From assembly GCA_902591535.1 (NCBI GenBank), contig CACJBA010000008.1, forward strand, positions 1 through 48,873: a stretch of DNA of 48,873 bases, written 5' to 3'. Positions within the stretch are counted from its first letter, which is position 1; each line of letters begins with the position of its first letter. Below are positions 1 through 8,583 of this stretch, in pieces. Under the pieces are notes generated by a model. The model was given only the letters and a program-made list of their open reading frames with translations. It made no database searches and was not told the DNA's origin. The position numbers and the translations under genes were made by a program. The stretch is from an uncultured Pelagibacteraceae bacterium (GTDB taxonomy: Bacteria; Pseudomonadota; Alphaproteobacteria; Pelagibacterales; Pelagibacteraceae).

Positions 1-838
1 AATGATATGACTGAAGAAAATTTATATTTTTAATAGATATATTGCTTCTAAAATAAAGTTCAATAAAAGAATAAGTCGTTTCAACAATTGACTTATCTTT
101 TTTATAAATCTTGTCTCTAAAGATAATTTTTAAGATCTCATTTAAATTTAAACTAGCAAAATTTAAGCTATATTCTTCAGAGAACTTGATTAATTTGTAT
201 AATTTGCCTGGAGTAATATAATTATCGATTAACTCTTCATTGATGAAATTACATATGTCATCATTTAGTAGTTGATTAATAACTCTTATTGATTGATCCT
301 TTGTTAAAAAAACCTTAAAGTTCAAGCATCTAGATTTAAGTGTTGAAAGAACTCTTTTATTATTATGAATTAAAATAAAAATTATATTTTCGTTCGGTTC
401 TTCTAAAATTTTTAATAAGGCGTTAATAGAATTTGTGTTTAGAAATTCTATATTATCAATTAGAACAAATCTTTTTTTTTTATTAAAAGAAGATTTGTTA
501 AGATTTATAATTAATTCTCTTATTTGATTAATATCAATATTTTTTTTATCTTCAGCAACATCAATTAAGTTAAAATTTGGATTAGATTTGTTTTGTATTA
601 ATTTAAAAGACTTATTTTCAGAATTTATTATGTTATTATCATAGTCATATTTTTGTTCTTCATCTTGTGATAATACAAAATTAATTAAATGATAAGCTAA
701 TGTGGATTTACCTATGCCTTTTTCACCAGATAAAAGAATTTTATTTGGCAATTTATCATTTTTATATAATTTTAATAAATCATTAAAAATTTTTTTATGC
801 CCGAATAAATTTATTTGAGTAGAAGGATTTATGTTCAT
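1..838 (-). CDS. holB: DNA polymerase III subunit delta prime, C-terminus cut by window edge
   Basis: The reading frame is open from an ATG at 838 to the left edge, about 279 codons, so the C-terminal part lies outside the window. The product is the clamp-loader delta prime subunit, which helps load the beta clamp on DNA. A Walker-A-like GEKGIGKST motif lies near residue 36. A segment resembling sensor 1 and an SRC motif (LKSRCLNF) follows further on, as in the family. The start ATG overlaps the tmk stop as ATGA, so translation is probably coupled. tmk followed by holB is a common bacterial order. The identity is an inference from these motifs plus position; a related AAA+ clamp-loader protein is the only real alternative. 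Confidence 0.85.
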   Translation of the reverse strand, partial: MNINPSTQINLFGHKKIFNDLLKLYKNDKLPNKILLSGEKGIGKSTLAYHLINFVLSQDEEQKYDYDNNIINSENKSFKLIQNKSNPNFNLIDVAEDKKNIDINQIRELIINLNKSSFNKKKRFVLIDNIEFLNTNSINALLKILEEPNENIIFILIHNNKRVLSTLKSRCLNFKVFLTKDQSIRVINQLLNDDICNFINEELIDNYITPGKLYKLIKFSEEYSLNFASLNLNEILKIIFRDKIYKKDKSIVETTYSFIELYFRSNISIKNINFLQSYH

Positions 839-1449
839 TTAATTAATTTTTTTAATTGATTTATAATTAAATTCTCATTTTTTTTTATATCTATATTTGA
901 GTCAATAATTTTATAAAATTTTTTATTTGATTTAGAAAGTTTTAAAAAACCTTTTTGAACTTTATTGTAAAAATTCATATTAAACTGATCATATCTATTT
1001 AATGACTTTCTTTTTTTTAACCTTAGGTATAGATTTTCTTTATTTACAATATTTAAAAAAGTAAAATCTACTTTTATATTTTTAAGTAAATACTTATTGA
1101 TTATATTTATAATTTTTAGATCTATTCCCATACCATAATGTTGATATGCTATTGTCGAGTCTATAAATCTATCTATTAAAATAATTTTTTTTTTGTAATA
1201 TTTATTTATTAATTTTATATTTTCACTTCTAGCTGCCAGATAAAGTAATAAATCTGTGTTTACATCAAAATTTGAATTTTTATTTAAAATTAATTTCCTG
1301 ATTTTTTCAGAATTTAAACTACCTCCTGGTTCTCTGATTTTTATATAACCGATTCTTTTACTTTTCAGGTATTTAGAGACTTTAGATACATGATGACTTT
1401 TTCCACTGCCTTCAATTCCTTCGAAGACAATAATTGGTTTTTTAGACAT
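835..1449 (-). CDS. tmk: Thymidylate kinase
   Basis: Thymidylate kinase phosphorylates dTMP to dTDP for DNA synthesis. The N-terminus carries the P-loop FEGIEGSGKS, followed by REPGG and the signature LIDRFIDSTIAYQ, all typical of the family. Length (204 aa) is normal. The start is taken at the ATG at 1449; a GTG one codon upstream (1452) would add a single residue and is less likely. The gene overlaps the end of the upstream carboxypeptidase gene by 8 bases and the downstream holB start by 4, so these genes are probably one transcription unit. Expected in the cytoplasm. Confidence 0.96.
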   Translation of the reverse strand: MSKKPIIVFEGIEGSGKSHHVSKVSKYLKSKRIGYIKIREPGGSLNSEKIRKLILNKNSNFDVNTDLLLYLAARSENIKLINKYYKKKIILIDRFIDSTIAYQHYGMGIDLKIINIINKYLLKNIKVDFTFLNIVNKENLYLRLKKRKSLNRYDQFNMNFYNKVQKGFLKLSKSNKKFYKIIDSNIDIKKNENLIINQLKKLIK

Positions 1450-2593
1450 CACCCCAAATTAAATAATTTATTGACTTAATCAATCTTGTAATAAAATTAA
1501 CTTTTTTAACATCTTTTGACGCAAGTAAATCATATTCACCAACTAATTCTTGGTCATAAACAACTCTTAAAGTAGCTATTTTTTGATCTTTTTTGATTGG
1601 AGCCTCTATTGGCCCATCATATTTAATTACAACTTTTAAAAGTTTTTTCTTAGCTTTTTTAATTGTCTTGTATATATCCTCTTTTGTATATGCATCTACT
1701 GCATTTTCTTTACCTAACCATACATCAATTTTTTGAAATGGTTCGTTACCTTTAGTAATTTGAACTAAGTCAAAATTAGTCAATCCATATGTCAAAAGCT
1801 TAATACTTTCTTTAGATCTTGAGTTTTTTGATTTAAATCCACTTCCTACAGCAATTAGTCTTCTACCATTTCTATCTATTGAAGAAGCTAATGAATATTT
1901 TTCATAAGACAAAAAACCTGTTTTAATTCCATCTGCACCAAGATTTTTATAAAGTAGAGGATTTCTATTACCTTGCTTAATTGGATCACCTCCTGTTCGA
2001 TCCCATGTAAATTCTGTTTCTTTAAAATATTTATAAAATTCTGGATAATTCTTAATTAAATATCTGGACATAATCATAATATCTCTGACAGTAGATAGGT
2101 TGTCAGGTGCATTTATACCTGAAGAGTTTGAAAAATTTGTATTATCCATTCCAATTTCTTTCGCTTTTTCGGTCATTAGAATAGCAAATTCTTCTTCGGT
2201 ACCTGCGATACCTTCTGCTAATGCTATACAAGCATCATTACCTGATGAAATAATTATGCCTTTTAAAAGATTTTCAACTGAAATTTGGTCACCTACCATA
2301 ATAAACATAGATGAATAACCAGCTTGAGATAATCTCCAAGCATTTTCTGAAACAATAAATTTATCATCTAGGTTTAATTCCCCATTTTTTAGTAAATCAA
2401 AAGCTATAATTGATGTCATAATTTTAGTCATTGATGCTGGAAAAATTTTTCTATCTGCGTCCTTTTCATATAGAATTTCACCTGAATGATAATCTTGCAA
2501 AATTGCAGTTCTTGCATTTATATCAAAATTAGCTTTTGAAAGAGTAGTGAAAAAAAGACTAAAAATTATTAAGGTAAAAATTTTTTTAAACAT
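1442..2593 (-). CDS. D-alanyl-D-alanine carboxypeptidase (PBP5/6 type)
   Basis: This is a serine peptidase family S11 penicillin-binding protein that trims the terminal D-Ala from peptidoglycan pentapeptides in the periplasm. The three active-site motifs are visible: SMTK at residues 54-57, SGN at 117-119 and KTG at 224-226. A signal peptide covers about residues 1-21. The last 100 or so residues fit a PBP5 C-terminal domain followed by a possible membrane-associated tail. It overlaps the upstream lipoprotein gene by 8 bases and the downstream tmk. Its neighbours upstream (RlpA-like, MltB-like) make this a cell-wall remodelling cluster. dacC or dacA could be assigned, but the subtype cannot be settled from sequence alone. 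Confidence 0.94.
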   Translation of the reverse strand: MFKKIFTLIIFSLFFTTLSKANFDINARTAILQDYHSGEILYEKDADRKIFPASMTKIMTSIIAFDLLKNGELNLDDKFIVSENAWRLSQAGYSSMFIMVGDQISVENLLKGIIISSGNDACIALAEGIAGTEEEFAILMTEKAKEIGMDNTNFSNSSGINAPDNLSTVRDIMIMSRYLIKNYPEFYKYFKETEFTWDRTGGDPIKQGNRNPLLYKNLGADGIKTGFLSYEKYSLASSIDRNGRRLIAVGSGFKSKNSRSKESIKLLTYGLTNFDLVQITKGNEPFQKIDVWLGKENAVDAYTKEDIYKTIKKAKKKLLKVVIKYDGPIEAPIKKDQKIATLRVVYDQELVGEYDLLASKDVKKVNFITRLIKSINYLIWGDV

Positions 2594-3425
2594 TTTTAAG
2601 TATCTCTATATTTTCAAATTCTAATGGTTTGAGCTCATTAAATGATTTTTCTAGGTTTTTTATATCATTAAATGGCCCTATTAATACCCTATATTTAGTA
2701 TTAGATAATTTTTTTATTGTTGACGTTTTAATATTTGTTTCATCCTCAATTCTTTTAATCATATTTTCAGCTGAATCCTTAAAATAAAAATCAGCTATTT
2801 TTATTGAGAATGTAAATTTTTGTGGTGTAATTTTGTTTTTTTTAACTTTAGACGAACCTATATTATTTATTAATATTCCCTCTACTGGCGCTTTATCAGC
2901 TACTTGCTTTTCTTCTTCAAATGTTTTTGCTTTTTTGGCAACAAAAGTTGATTGTTTTGAAAATAAAACAAGCTCAATATATGGATCGTTTGGATTAAGA
3001 GATAATTCATCTACAATTCTCGTTGTAATTACAGAATTATAAAAATCTGAAAAAACAGCATCATTTGAAATAACTTTTGCAGTTATAGTCTTAGCATTTT
3101 CAGGATTTGTTATTTTTACAAAAGAATTTTTAAAAATTTTTTTATGAAAAATTATAAGTTCTTTATTATTAAGCTTTTTATTAATACGCTTGTTATCAAT
3201 TAATTTATCACTGTATATTAAAGCAAAACCAACATTTCTATATTTTTGATTTGTAATAAATCCCTTTGAGCTTTCATCTTTTTTTTCCAGAACATTATCT
3301 TTTGAAGTTTTTTCGATTATATCTTTAGTTGCTGGATCTGTAGAAGGAAGGGTTTTTTTAGTAGTAGTATTTTGACATGCGGTTAAAAATAAAATTGATA
3401 TAAAAAATATAATTTTATAATTCAT
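2586..3425 (-). CDS. RlpA-like lipoprotein with C-terminal SPOR domain
   Basis: The N-terminus is a lipoprotein signal with lipobox LTAC (Cys17). Residues about 60-160 resemble a divergent RlpA double-psi beta-barrel: the stretch VKITNPENAKTITAKVIS matches the family pattern of a VRVTN-type strand followed by a conserved turn. His94 and Asp122 are candidates for the catalytic His and Asp of active RlpA enzymes, but the usual ND-RGPF context is not kept. Residues about 203-279 form a SPOR domain, which binds denuded glycan strands at septa. Known RlpA proteins are septal lytic transglycosylases. Whether this one is still catalytic is uncertain. It lies between lytic transglycosylase and carboxypeptidase genes and overlaps both. 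Confidence 0.8.
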   Translation of the reverse strand: MNYKIIFFISILFLTACQNTTTKKTLPSTDPATKDIIEKTSKDNVLEKKDESSKGFITNQKYRNVGFALIYSDKLIDNKRINKKLNNKELIIFHKKIFKNSFVKITNPENAKTITAKVISNDAVFSDFYNSVITTRIVDELSLNPNDPYIELVLFSKQSTFVAKKAKTFEEEKQVADKAPVEGILINNIGSSKVKKNKITPQKFTFSIKIADFYFKDSAENMIKRIEDETNIKTSTIKKLSNTKYRVLIGPFNDIKNLEKSFNELKPLEFENIEILKNV

Positions 3426-4416
3426 TTTTAAATTTATTTTTTAAAGTACATACCGCTAAAGCAAATCTTAAAGACCTATTCCACTTGAGTATAATTTCAT
3501 AATTATCGAATGCAATATAGGCAGGATTTAAAGTTTCAGCATCAGGTATTATATCTTTGTCCGGGGTAATTATTGCAATATTTAAATCATCATATTTAAT
3601 ATTAATTTCATCAGTATTTTTTAAATATTTTCTAAAATATTTTAATTTTTTTTTATCATGAAGTTTTTTTGCTGATATGTTTAGATATTTCATCGGTATT
3701 TCATCAGATAAATCAACTTTTAAAAAACAAGGCTGATTACTTTTCCAACCAATTTGATTTAGATAATTTGCAGCAGATGCATATGCATCTTTATTACTTT
3801 TGAGATCTATAGAGTTATTATTATCAAAATCTATTGCATAATTTTTCATGGTAGACGGCATAAATTGAAAAAAACCAAATGCACCGGCCCACGAACCATA
3901 CAGTGTTTTATAGTCGATCTGTTTAGTGTCAATTAACTTCAATAACGTTAACAATTCATTAGTGAAAAATTCAGACCTTCTTTTATCAAAACTTAATGTG
4001 GCTAAAGAGGATAAGATGTCCATTTTTCCAACATAGGTACCAAAATTTGTTTCGATACCCATTAATGATAATAATAATTCTTTTTCAATGTCAAATTTGC
4101 TTTCTACGATATTAATAAGATCTTGGTTTTTTATATAAAATTCCTTACCTATAGATACTTTTTTTGAGGAGGTTCTTTTTGAAATATAAGTTTTTGTATC
4201 TTCATAAAATTCTGGCTGATATCGATCATATTTTATTACATCCGATAGAAATTTTGTATCAGACATAACGATATTGAATGTTGTTTCAGAAATATTATTT
4301 TTTAAAGCTATTTTTTTAAAATTAATTTTCCAATTTTCAAAATCTTTATTTATATCTGCAAATGAAAAATTAATAGAGATAAGTAAAAATAATAAAAAAA
4401 AATTAATTTGTTTCAT
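3415..4416 (-). CDS. mltB: Lytic murein transglycosylase, MltB family
   Basis: Soluble MltB-type lytic transglycosylases cleave peptidoglycan glycan strands to give 1,6-anhydro products. The catalytic glutamate is Glu122 in GIETNFG, and the family block AGAFGFFQFMPSTM is at about 177-190. A cleavable signal peptide (about residues 1-20, ending SFA) predicts a periplasmic enzyme; no lipobox is seen, unlike E. coli MltB. Length 333 aa is normal. The start overlaps the end of the transporter gene upstream by 14 bases, and the stop overlaps the RlpA-like gene, so these form one leftward unit. Confidence 0.93.
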   Translation of the reverse strand: MKQINFFLLFLLISINFSFADINKDFENWKINFKKIALKNNISETTFNIVMSDTKFLSDVIKYDRYQPEFYEDTKTYISKRTSSKKVSIGKEFYIKNQDLINIVESKFDIEKELLLSLMGIETNFGTYVGKMDILSSLATLSFDKRRSEFFTNELLTLLKLIDTKQIDYKTLYGSWAGAFGFFQFMPSTMKNYAIDFDNNNSIDLKSNKDAYASAANYLNQIGWKSNQPCFLKVDLSDEIPMKYLNISAKKLHDKKKLKYFRKYLKNTDEINIKYDDLNIAIITPDKDIIPDAETLNPAYIAFDNYEIILKWNRSLRFALAVCTLKNKFKNEL

Positions 4417-5281
4417 GTAAATCCTTCAGATATATAATTACAGCAAACCAAATAAAAATAAAACTAACTAATTTTGATATTGAAAATGGCTCATTATAAT
4501 AAAAATATCCTAATAAAAATTGGAAAGTAGGAGTTATATAAAAAATCATTCCAGCAGGTCCTAAACCACACAACTCAACGCCTCTAACATATAAAAACAA
4601 AGGTATAACAGTCATTGGACCAGCAAGAAAAATAAACAACATCATCGGTGGATCAGAAAGTTTAAAATCGTTGTATCCATTATTTACAATTAAATAAAAA
4701 ACTAGCAGTGCAATAGGTAATATAAATAAACTTTCAATTAATAGACCAACATCTGTATCAACATTAATTTTTTTTCTGACTAGATTGTAAAAGCTCCAGC
4801 TGAAAGCAACAATAATTCCTACCCATGGTAATGATTTAACACTCACAAAGAGTAAAAAAAGAATTGATAATACAACTAATATAATTGAAAAAATTCTTTT
4901 TTTATTAAGCTCTTCTTTAAAAAAAATATAGCCTAACATAACGCTTAAGATTGGCATTATAAAATATCCAAAACTTGCATCTATAATTCTGTTAGTTGCG
5001 ATAGCATATATCCAAACACCCCAATTAACAAAAATCAAAATACCTGAAATAAACAAGTAAAATAAATTTTTTTTAATTTTTAAAATTTTAAAAAAAATAC
5101 TCCATTTAGAAAAAAGGAAAGTTGTTATTATTAATGTAAAAGTAGTCCACAGAGATCTATGTATAACTAATTCAATGTGACCTATAAATGCTATGTATTT
5201 GAAATAAATAACACCAAAGAAACCCCACCAAAAGGATCCAAATCCAGCAAACAATAATCCTTTATTAAATTCTTTATTCAT
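4403..5281 (-). CDS. rarD: RarD-type EamA/DMT-family transporter
   Basis: A 292-residue polytopic inner-membrane protein with about ten hydrophobic helices, in the drug/metabolite transporter superfamily. The N-terminal FGSFWWGFFGVIYFKY and the later AGPMTVIPLFLYVRG and GLGPAGMIFYITPTFQFLLG blocks are characteristic of RarD proteins. RarD was named from a chloramphenicol-sensitivity phenotype; the true substrate is not established for most members. It is the first gene of the leftward cell-wall run, separated by 107 bases from the caspase gene upstream, which probably holds its promoter. Confidence 0.88.
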   Translation of the reverse strand: MNKEFNKGLLFAGFGSFWWGFFGVIYFKYIAFIGHIELVIHRSLWTTFTLIITTFLFSKWSIFFKILKIKKNLFYLFISGILIFVNWGVWIYAIATNRIIDASFGYFIMPILSVMLGYIFFKEELNKKRIFSIILVVLSILFLLFVSVKSLPWVGIIVAFSWSFYNLVRKKINVDTDVGLLIESLFILPIALLVFYLIVNNGYNDFKLSDPPMMLFIFLAGPMTVIPLFLYVRGVELCGLGPAGMIFYITPTFQFLLGYFYYNEPFSISKLVSFIFIWFAVIIYLKDLHETN

Positions 5282-5342
5282 AAGAAATCTTAATTTAAAA
5301 ACGTAATTAATTTATTAGAAAATTCTTTATTTCAAATTAATA

Positions 5343-5369
5343 CTTATATTAGCCTTATCTTAAATACAA
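5343..5369 (-). promoter_or_regulatory. Candidate promoter of the rarD unit
   Basis: On the minus strand a TTGTAT (5369-5364) and a TATAAG (5348-5343) are separated by 15 bases, upstream of the transporter start at 5281. The spacing is short, so this is a weak call. The 107-base gap between the caspase gene and rarD otherwise shows no hairpin with a T-run. Confidence 0.3.
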
Positions 5370-5388
5370 AAATAATACTTAATTTTTT

Positions 5389-7032
5389 CTATCTATAAGT
5401 AACCAGAATTGCATCTGGATCACCTGATAATGAAGGATTTTGTTTTCTCCCTAGTTCCGCTGCTTTAACCGATACATTTTTCTTCATATAAGATAACAAC
5501 TCTCCATTGGTAATTTTTTTATCATTATTTTCATCAGCTTTTCCTTCCAATCCTTTCATCAAAAAATAAGAAAATATTCCATGTTTAGCTTCTTTTAACC
5601 CTGATGAAATTTCATTTAAACCTGATGCACTAAAAACTGTAAACATATCTGGAATTTCAGAATCCTCAGTTTTTAATTTAAGAGGACGAGCTGAAGCTAA
5701 AAGAGTTTTTTCATCTCTAGATACACCACTGTAACAGGCATCTATAAAAATAGTTACTTTCTTAGGTTCTAGATCTAGAATTGATTTAAAAAACTTAGTT
5801 CTAGATATTGCAGACCCATCTAGCATATCTGGATCACTATTTTGAGAAAGAATATAAAGTTCATTATTTTCACTTTCTGTATTTGCTAATCCATGACCAG
5901 CAAAAAATATTATTAATTCTGTTCTATTTTTATTTATTTTAGCTGGTAACCATTTTTTCAACAATGCTAACGTGTCAATATAAGTAGCTTTTTCATCGGT
6001 TAAAAGTTTAATATTTTCTTTTGATACACCAAAAGCCAATCTTGCATATTCATGAAAAAATTTAGCATCAGCAGATGCATAAGTTGCTTGTGGTGCTTTA
6101 TCATACTTTTCAATACCTATAACAATAGCAACTTTATCAGAACCTATTTGATTATAATTTATTTTATTTGGTTCTAATTTCTCCAGCTTTTTAACTATAG
6201 ATTTACTAGAATTATCAATTTTAATCTTAACAATTTTTTCTTTTGATCTATTTCCCCATTGATCTGTTGCAATTATTTTAACAGTTTCATCAACAGGGCT
6301 AAATCTTTCAAAAACAAAATTTCCATTTATGGCTTCTTGAACTTGACCATCAATCTCTACAAATATACGTTTTGATCCCTCATCTTCAACTTTACCCTCT
6401 AATTTATAAGAGGATTGACCAAAGGTTAAATTTTTTGCAATTATAATTTTTGGAGGAGTTTTGTCTTTACTTGTTTTTATTGTTATTTCTGTTTGTTTTT
6501 CTTGCTCTGGTTCTTCAATTTTCTTTTCAGGTTCTATTTTTACAATTTTGTCATCTTTTTTTTCTTCAGAGGGATTAAGATTTTCTGCGAGTTTCATCAA
6601 TCCAAATGTATATGCTTGATTTAATTCATTTCTAGTAATCCCAAAATCCTTTACATTTAACCTTTGCATTATATATTTTCGACTTCCTTTAGACGTTAAA
6701 GAAAATATTTCGGTAAATAAATCTACTGGACTTTTAGAAATTAATTGCAAATTTCTTTCTGATAAAACATTCATCGTTTTATCGCTAGTAGCATTAATAT
6801 TATATTTATTACCACATAAATAATATGATCTATTGTTATTTTTTTTACTTAAATTAATTAATACATATTGATATTTTTTTTCATTTAGATTTTCTAACCA
6901 TAATATATCGATTTTATTTAACCCACCTAATTGATTAACTAATGATGCACAGTCTATACCTATTTTAATATAAGCTATTGATGAATTTGAAAATATGAAA
7001 ATAAAAATTATACCTAATAAAAATTTCTTCAT
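5389..7032 (-). CDS. Exported caspase-like (metacaspase/orthocaspase) protein, 547 aa
   Basis: Peptidase C14-type caspase-fold protein. A signal peptide covers residues 1-20. Residues 21-150 are an unrecognised N-terminal region with four Cys-containing strands. A Glu/Lys-rich linker (155-190) follows, then an Ig-like beta domain (about 193-272) and the caspase p20-like domain (about 300-540). The catalytic dyad is present: His380 in IIFFAGHG and Cys433 in IDACYSG. An EF-hand-type loop D-x-N-x-D-x-K-I-x-x-x-E occupies residues 500-511. The C-terminus ends in SGDPDAILVTYR, like its two paralogues in this window. It begins directly after the stop of the SHOCT gene, with no spacer. Metacaspases cleave after Arg or Lys; substrate and role here are unknown. 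Export implies a periplasmic or surface location. Confidence 0.85.
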   Translation of the reverse strand: MKKFLLGIIFIFIFSNSSIAYIKIGIDCASLVNQLGGLNKIDILWLENLNEKKYQYVLINLSKKNNNRSYYLCGNKYNINATSDKTMNVLSERNLQLISKSPVDLFTEIFSLTSKGSRKYIMQRLNVKDFGITRNELNQAYTFGLMKLAENLNPSEEKKDDKIVKIEPEKKIEEPEQEKQTEITIKTSKDKTPPKIIIAKNLTFGQSSYKLEGKVEDEGSKRIFVEIDGQVQEAINGNFVFERFSPVDETVKIIATDQWGNRSKEKIVKIKIDNSSKSIVKKLEKLEPNKINYNQIGSDKVAIVIGIEKYDKAPQATYASADAKFFHEYARLAFGVSKENIKLLTDEKATYIDTLALLKKWLPAKINKNRTELIIFFAGHGLANTESENNELYILSQNSDPDMLDGSAISRTKFFKSILDLEPKKVTIFIDACYSGVSRDEKTLLASARPLKLKTEDSEIPDMFTVFSASGLNEISSGLKEAKHGIFSYFLMKGLEGKADENNDKKITNGELLSYMKKNVSVKAAELGRKQNPSLSGDPDAILVTYR

Positions 7033-8409
7033 TTAGTAATTATCACATGCAGATCCACATGCCTCATAAGCGGCTGCACTAGCTTCTTCAGTTGTACCAC
7101 CTGCAGCTAGAACCTCAAAATAGGCTTCCCATCCCGCCGTAACTGCAGCCTCATCTATTCCAATTGAAACAGCATAAGCAATTTCTGCATCTATTGCTGC
7201 AGCTAGTTCTTGTTCAATTGATTGTTCAATAGCTTCACCTGTTGCTTCTTCAATGGCATTGACTAGTAAAGCAGATAGTTCTTGACCTACAGACTCCTCA
7301 ATTGCTTGAGCAACACTAGCATTAATTGCTTTTTCCATTTCTTTTTCAATTTCCTTATCTACAGTTTTATCCATTTCCTGACTAATTTGTTTATCGATAA
7401 TTTTTTGTATTTCTTCTTCGGTAACATCATATTCTTCTGATAATCTTTTCTTTGCTTTTCTAATTGCCTTATCGATTTTTATGTTAAAAAATTCCATATT
7501 GAGGGCAATAGCTTTTTTGCTAGCAATTTTAATATAATAATGGAATGGTTGATTTCTCGGGGTTAAAACTTGATAGAAAAAGGCTCTATGTCTTTTTACA
7601 TATCTACCTTCAAAAGTTAATATTTTACTTCCGTCTATAAAAAGCTCTAATTTATGTGCTTCTTTATTCCATATCGGTTTTTTTTTCTCACTAAATGGAT
7701 TTTTTAAAAGTCTACCTACATCTTTTAAAGATTTCCCTATATCAGAAACCATTTCATTTACGGCGTCCCCTATTTGGATACCGGATTGGACGTCGTATAC
7801 TGTCTTTTTAAAAGTTATATTTTTTTCACTTCCAAGAAAATGCTTAGTTTTAAAATTATCAACTATGTGGAAAAGTTTTTTGTTATCAGACGCCCTTACA
7901 ATTTTTATACCACCAGGTCTATAAGGTAAAATTTTATAATTTTTAAATTCTAATACTACTTTTTCCCAGTTTTTTCTTCCTGGGTCTTTTTTATAGTTAT
8001 ATACATAATCTATCGCTGGCTTAGATTCATCAGCCATCTCATTTAAGTCTATGTTTTCGCCAGTTGCTTCTTTTTTTTCTAAAAAGGCTTTTGATTTTAA
8101 AAATTCTTCTTCACTAATAGCACCATCTTTTAAAAGCTTTTCTAATACTTCAATTTGTTTTTTTAATGTAATTGAAGTTTCATCGTTTTCTTCATCATTT
8201 GTATTATTGCTATTCTCTAATTTTTTTTTTTTAATTAGTAATCTAGTTTTAATTTTATCGTATTCGTCCTCATCCATTGCTCCAGATTTAAACAATCCAT
8301 CAATAGACTCTATTTGTTGATTTATTTTATTTATTTCATCAACATTTGAAAAAGCTGTAGTTGAAAATAGTAGAAAAAAAATTACGATGAGATATTTTAA
8401 ATTAATCAT
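7033..8409 (-). CDS. Exported protein with two SHOCT-like domains and a helical Ala/Glu-rich tail
   Basis: A signal peptide (about 1-21) precedes two SHOCT-like helical hairpins at about residues 26-72 and 82-113 (LFKSGAMDEDEYDKIK and LLKDGAISEEEFLKSK). SHOCT is a short oligomerisation motif. Residues about 145-300 form a beta-rich region without a recognised family. Residues about 305-430 are a long amphipathic Glu/Ala/Ile-rich helical array with recurring EQxI/ExAIE patterns, and the end has a CGSACDNY motif. The stop TAA is immediately followed by the ATG of the 547-aa caspase, so the two are translated from one message and may work together. Function not known; a scaffold or activator for the caspase is only a guess. 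Confidence 0.7.
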   Translation of the reverse strand: MINLKYLIVIFFLLFSTTAFSNVDEINKINQQIESIDGLFKSGAMDEDEYDKIKTRLLIKKKKLENSNNTNDEENDETSITLKKQIEVLEKLLKDGAISEEEFLKSKAFLEKKEATGENIDLNEMADESKPAIDYVYNYKKDPGRKNWEKVVLEFKNYKILPYRPGGIKIVRASDNKKLFHIVDNFKTKHFLGSEKNITFKKTVYDVQSGIQIGDAVNEMVSDIGKSLKDVGRLLKNPFSEKKKPIWNKEAHKLELFIDGSKILTFEGRYVKRHRAFFYQVLTPRNQPFHYYIKIASKKAIALNMEFFNIKIDKAIRKAKKRLSEEYDVTEEEIQKIIDKQISQEMDKTVDKEIEKEMEKAINASVAQAIEESVGQELSALLVNAIEEATGEAIEQSIEQELAAAIDAEIAYAVSIGIDEAAVTAGWEAYFEVLAAGGTTEEASAAAYEACGSACDNY

Positions 8410-8441
8410 AAAAATATGATCACTTTATAAAAATTAATATT

Positions 8442-8447
8442 ATTATA
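8442..8447 (-). promoter_or_regulatory. Candidate -10 box for the SHOCT-caspase unit
   Basis: TATAAT on the minus strand, predicting a start about 26 bases before the ATG at 8409. A second TATAAA at 8429-8424 is also possible. No convincing -35 is seen. Confidence 0.35.
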
Positions 8448-8486
8448 AAACTTTAAATTTATTAAGATTTTAGATATTTTATTAAA

Positions 8487-8502
8487 CGTTATAATCAGGT
8501 TA
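8487..8502 (+). promoter_or_regulatory. Candidate operator CGTTA-N6-GGTTA in the divergent caspase-block spacer
   Basis: Two half-sites, CGTTA and GGTTA, start 11 bases apart. They overlap a TATAAT (8490-8495) that could be the -10 of the rightward protease unit. The same element, with the same half-sites and spacing, occurs upstream of the 918-aa caspase (minus strand, 18003-17988). Direct repeats at 11-bp spacing are typical of OmpR/PhoB-family regulators. The spacer 8410-8583 also holds a small hairpin AAGCA/TGCTT (8505-8519) and a direct repeat TAAATGTT (8523-8530, 8533-8540). Confidence 0.4.
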
Positions 8503-8542
8503 TGAAGCATTTTTTGCTTAAATAAATGTTTTTAAATGTTAA

Positions 8543-8562
8543 TTAGAATTTGAATATTCTAA
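8543..8562. promoter_or_regulatory. Hyphenated palindrome TTAGAAT-N6-ATTCTAA
   Basis: A perfect 7-base inverted repeat with a 6-base centre lies just before the start of the TPR-protease gene (8584). It could be a repressor site or a leader hairpin. There is no run of T afterwards, so it does not look like a terminator. Confidence 0.35.
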
Positions 8563-8583
8563 TAGATTTACCTAATATTAAAT

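Noticed and set aside
8051-8320. 89-codon plus-strand ORF within the SHOCT gene
   Set aside because: Ser/Phe-rich antisense shadow of the SHOCT coding sequence, without start signals.
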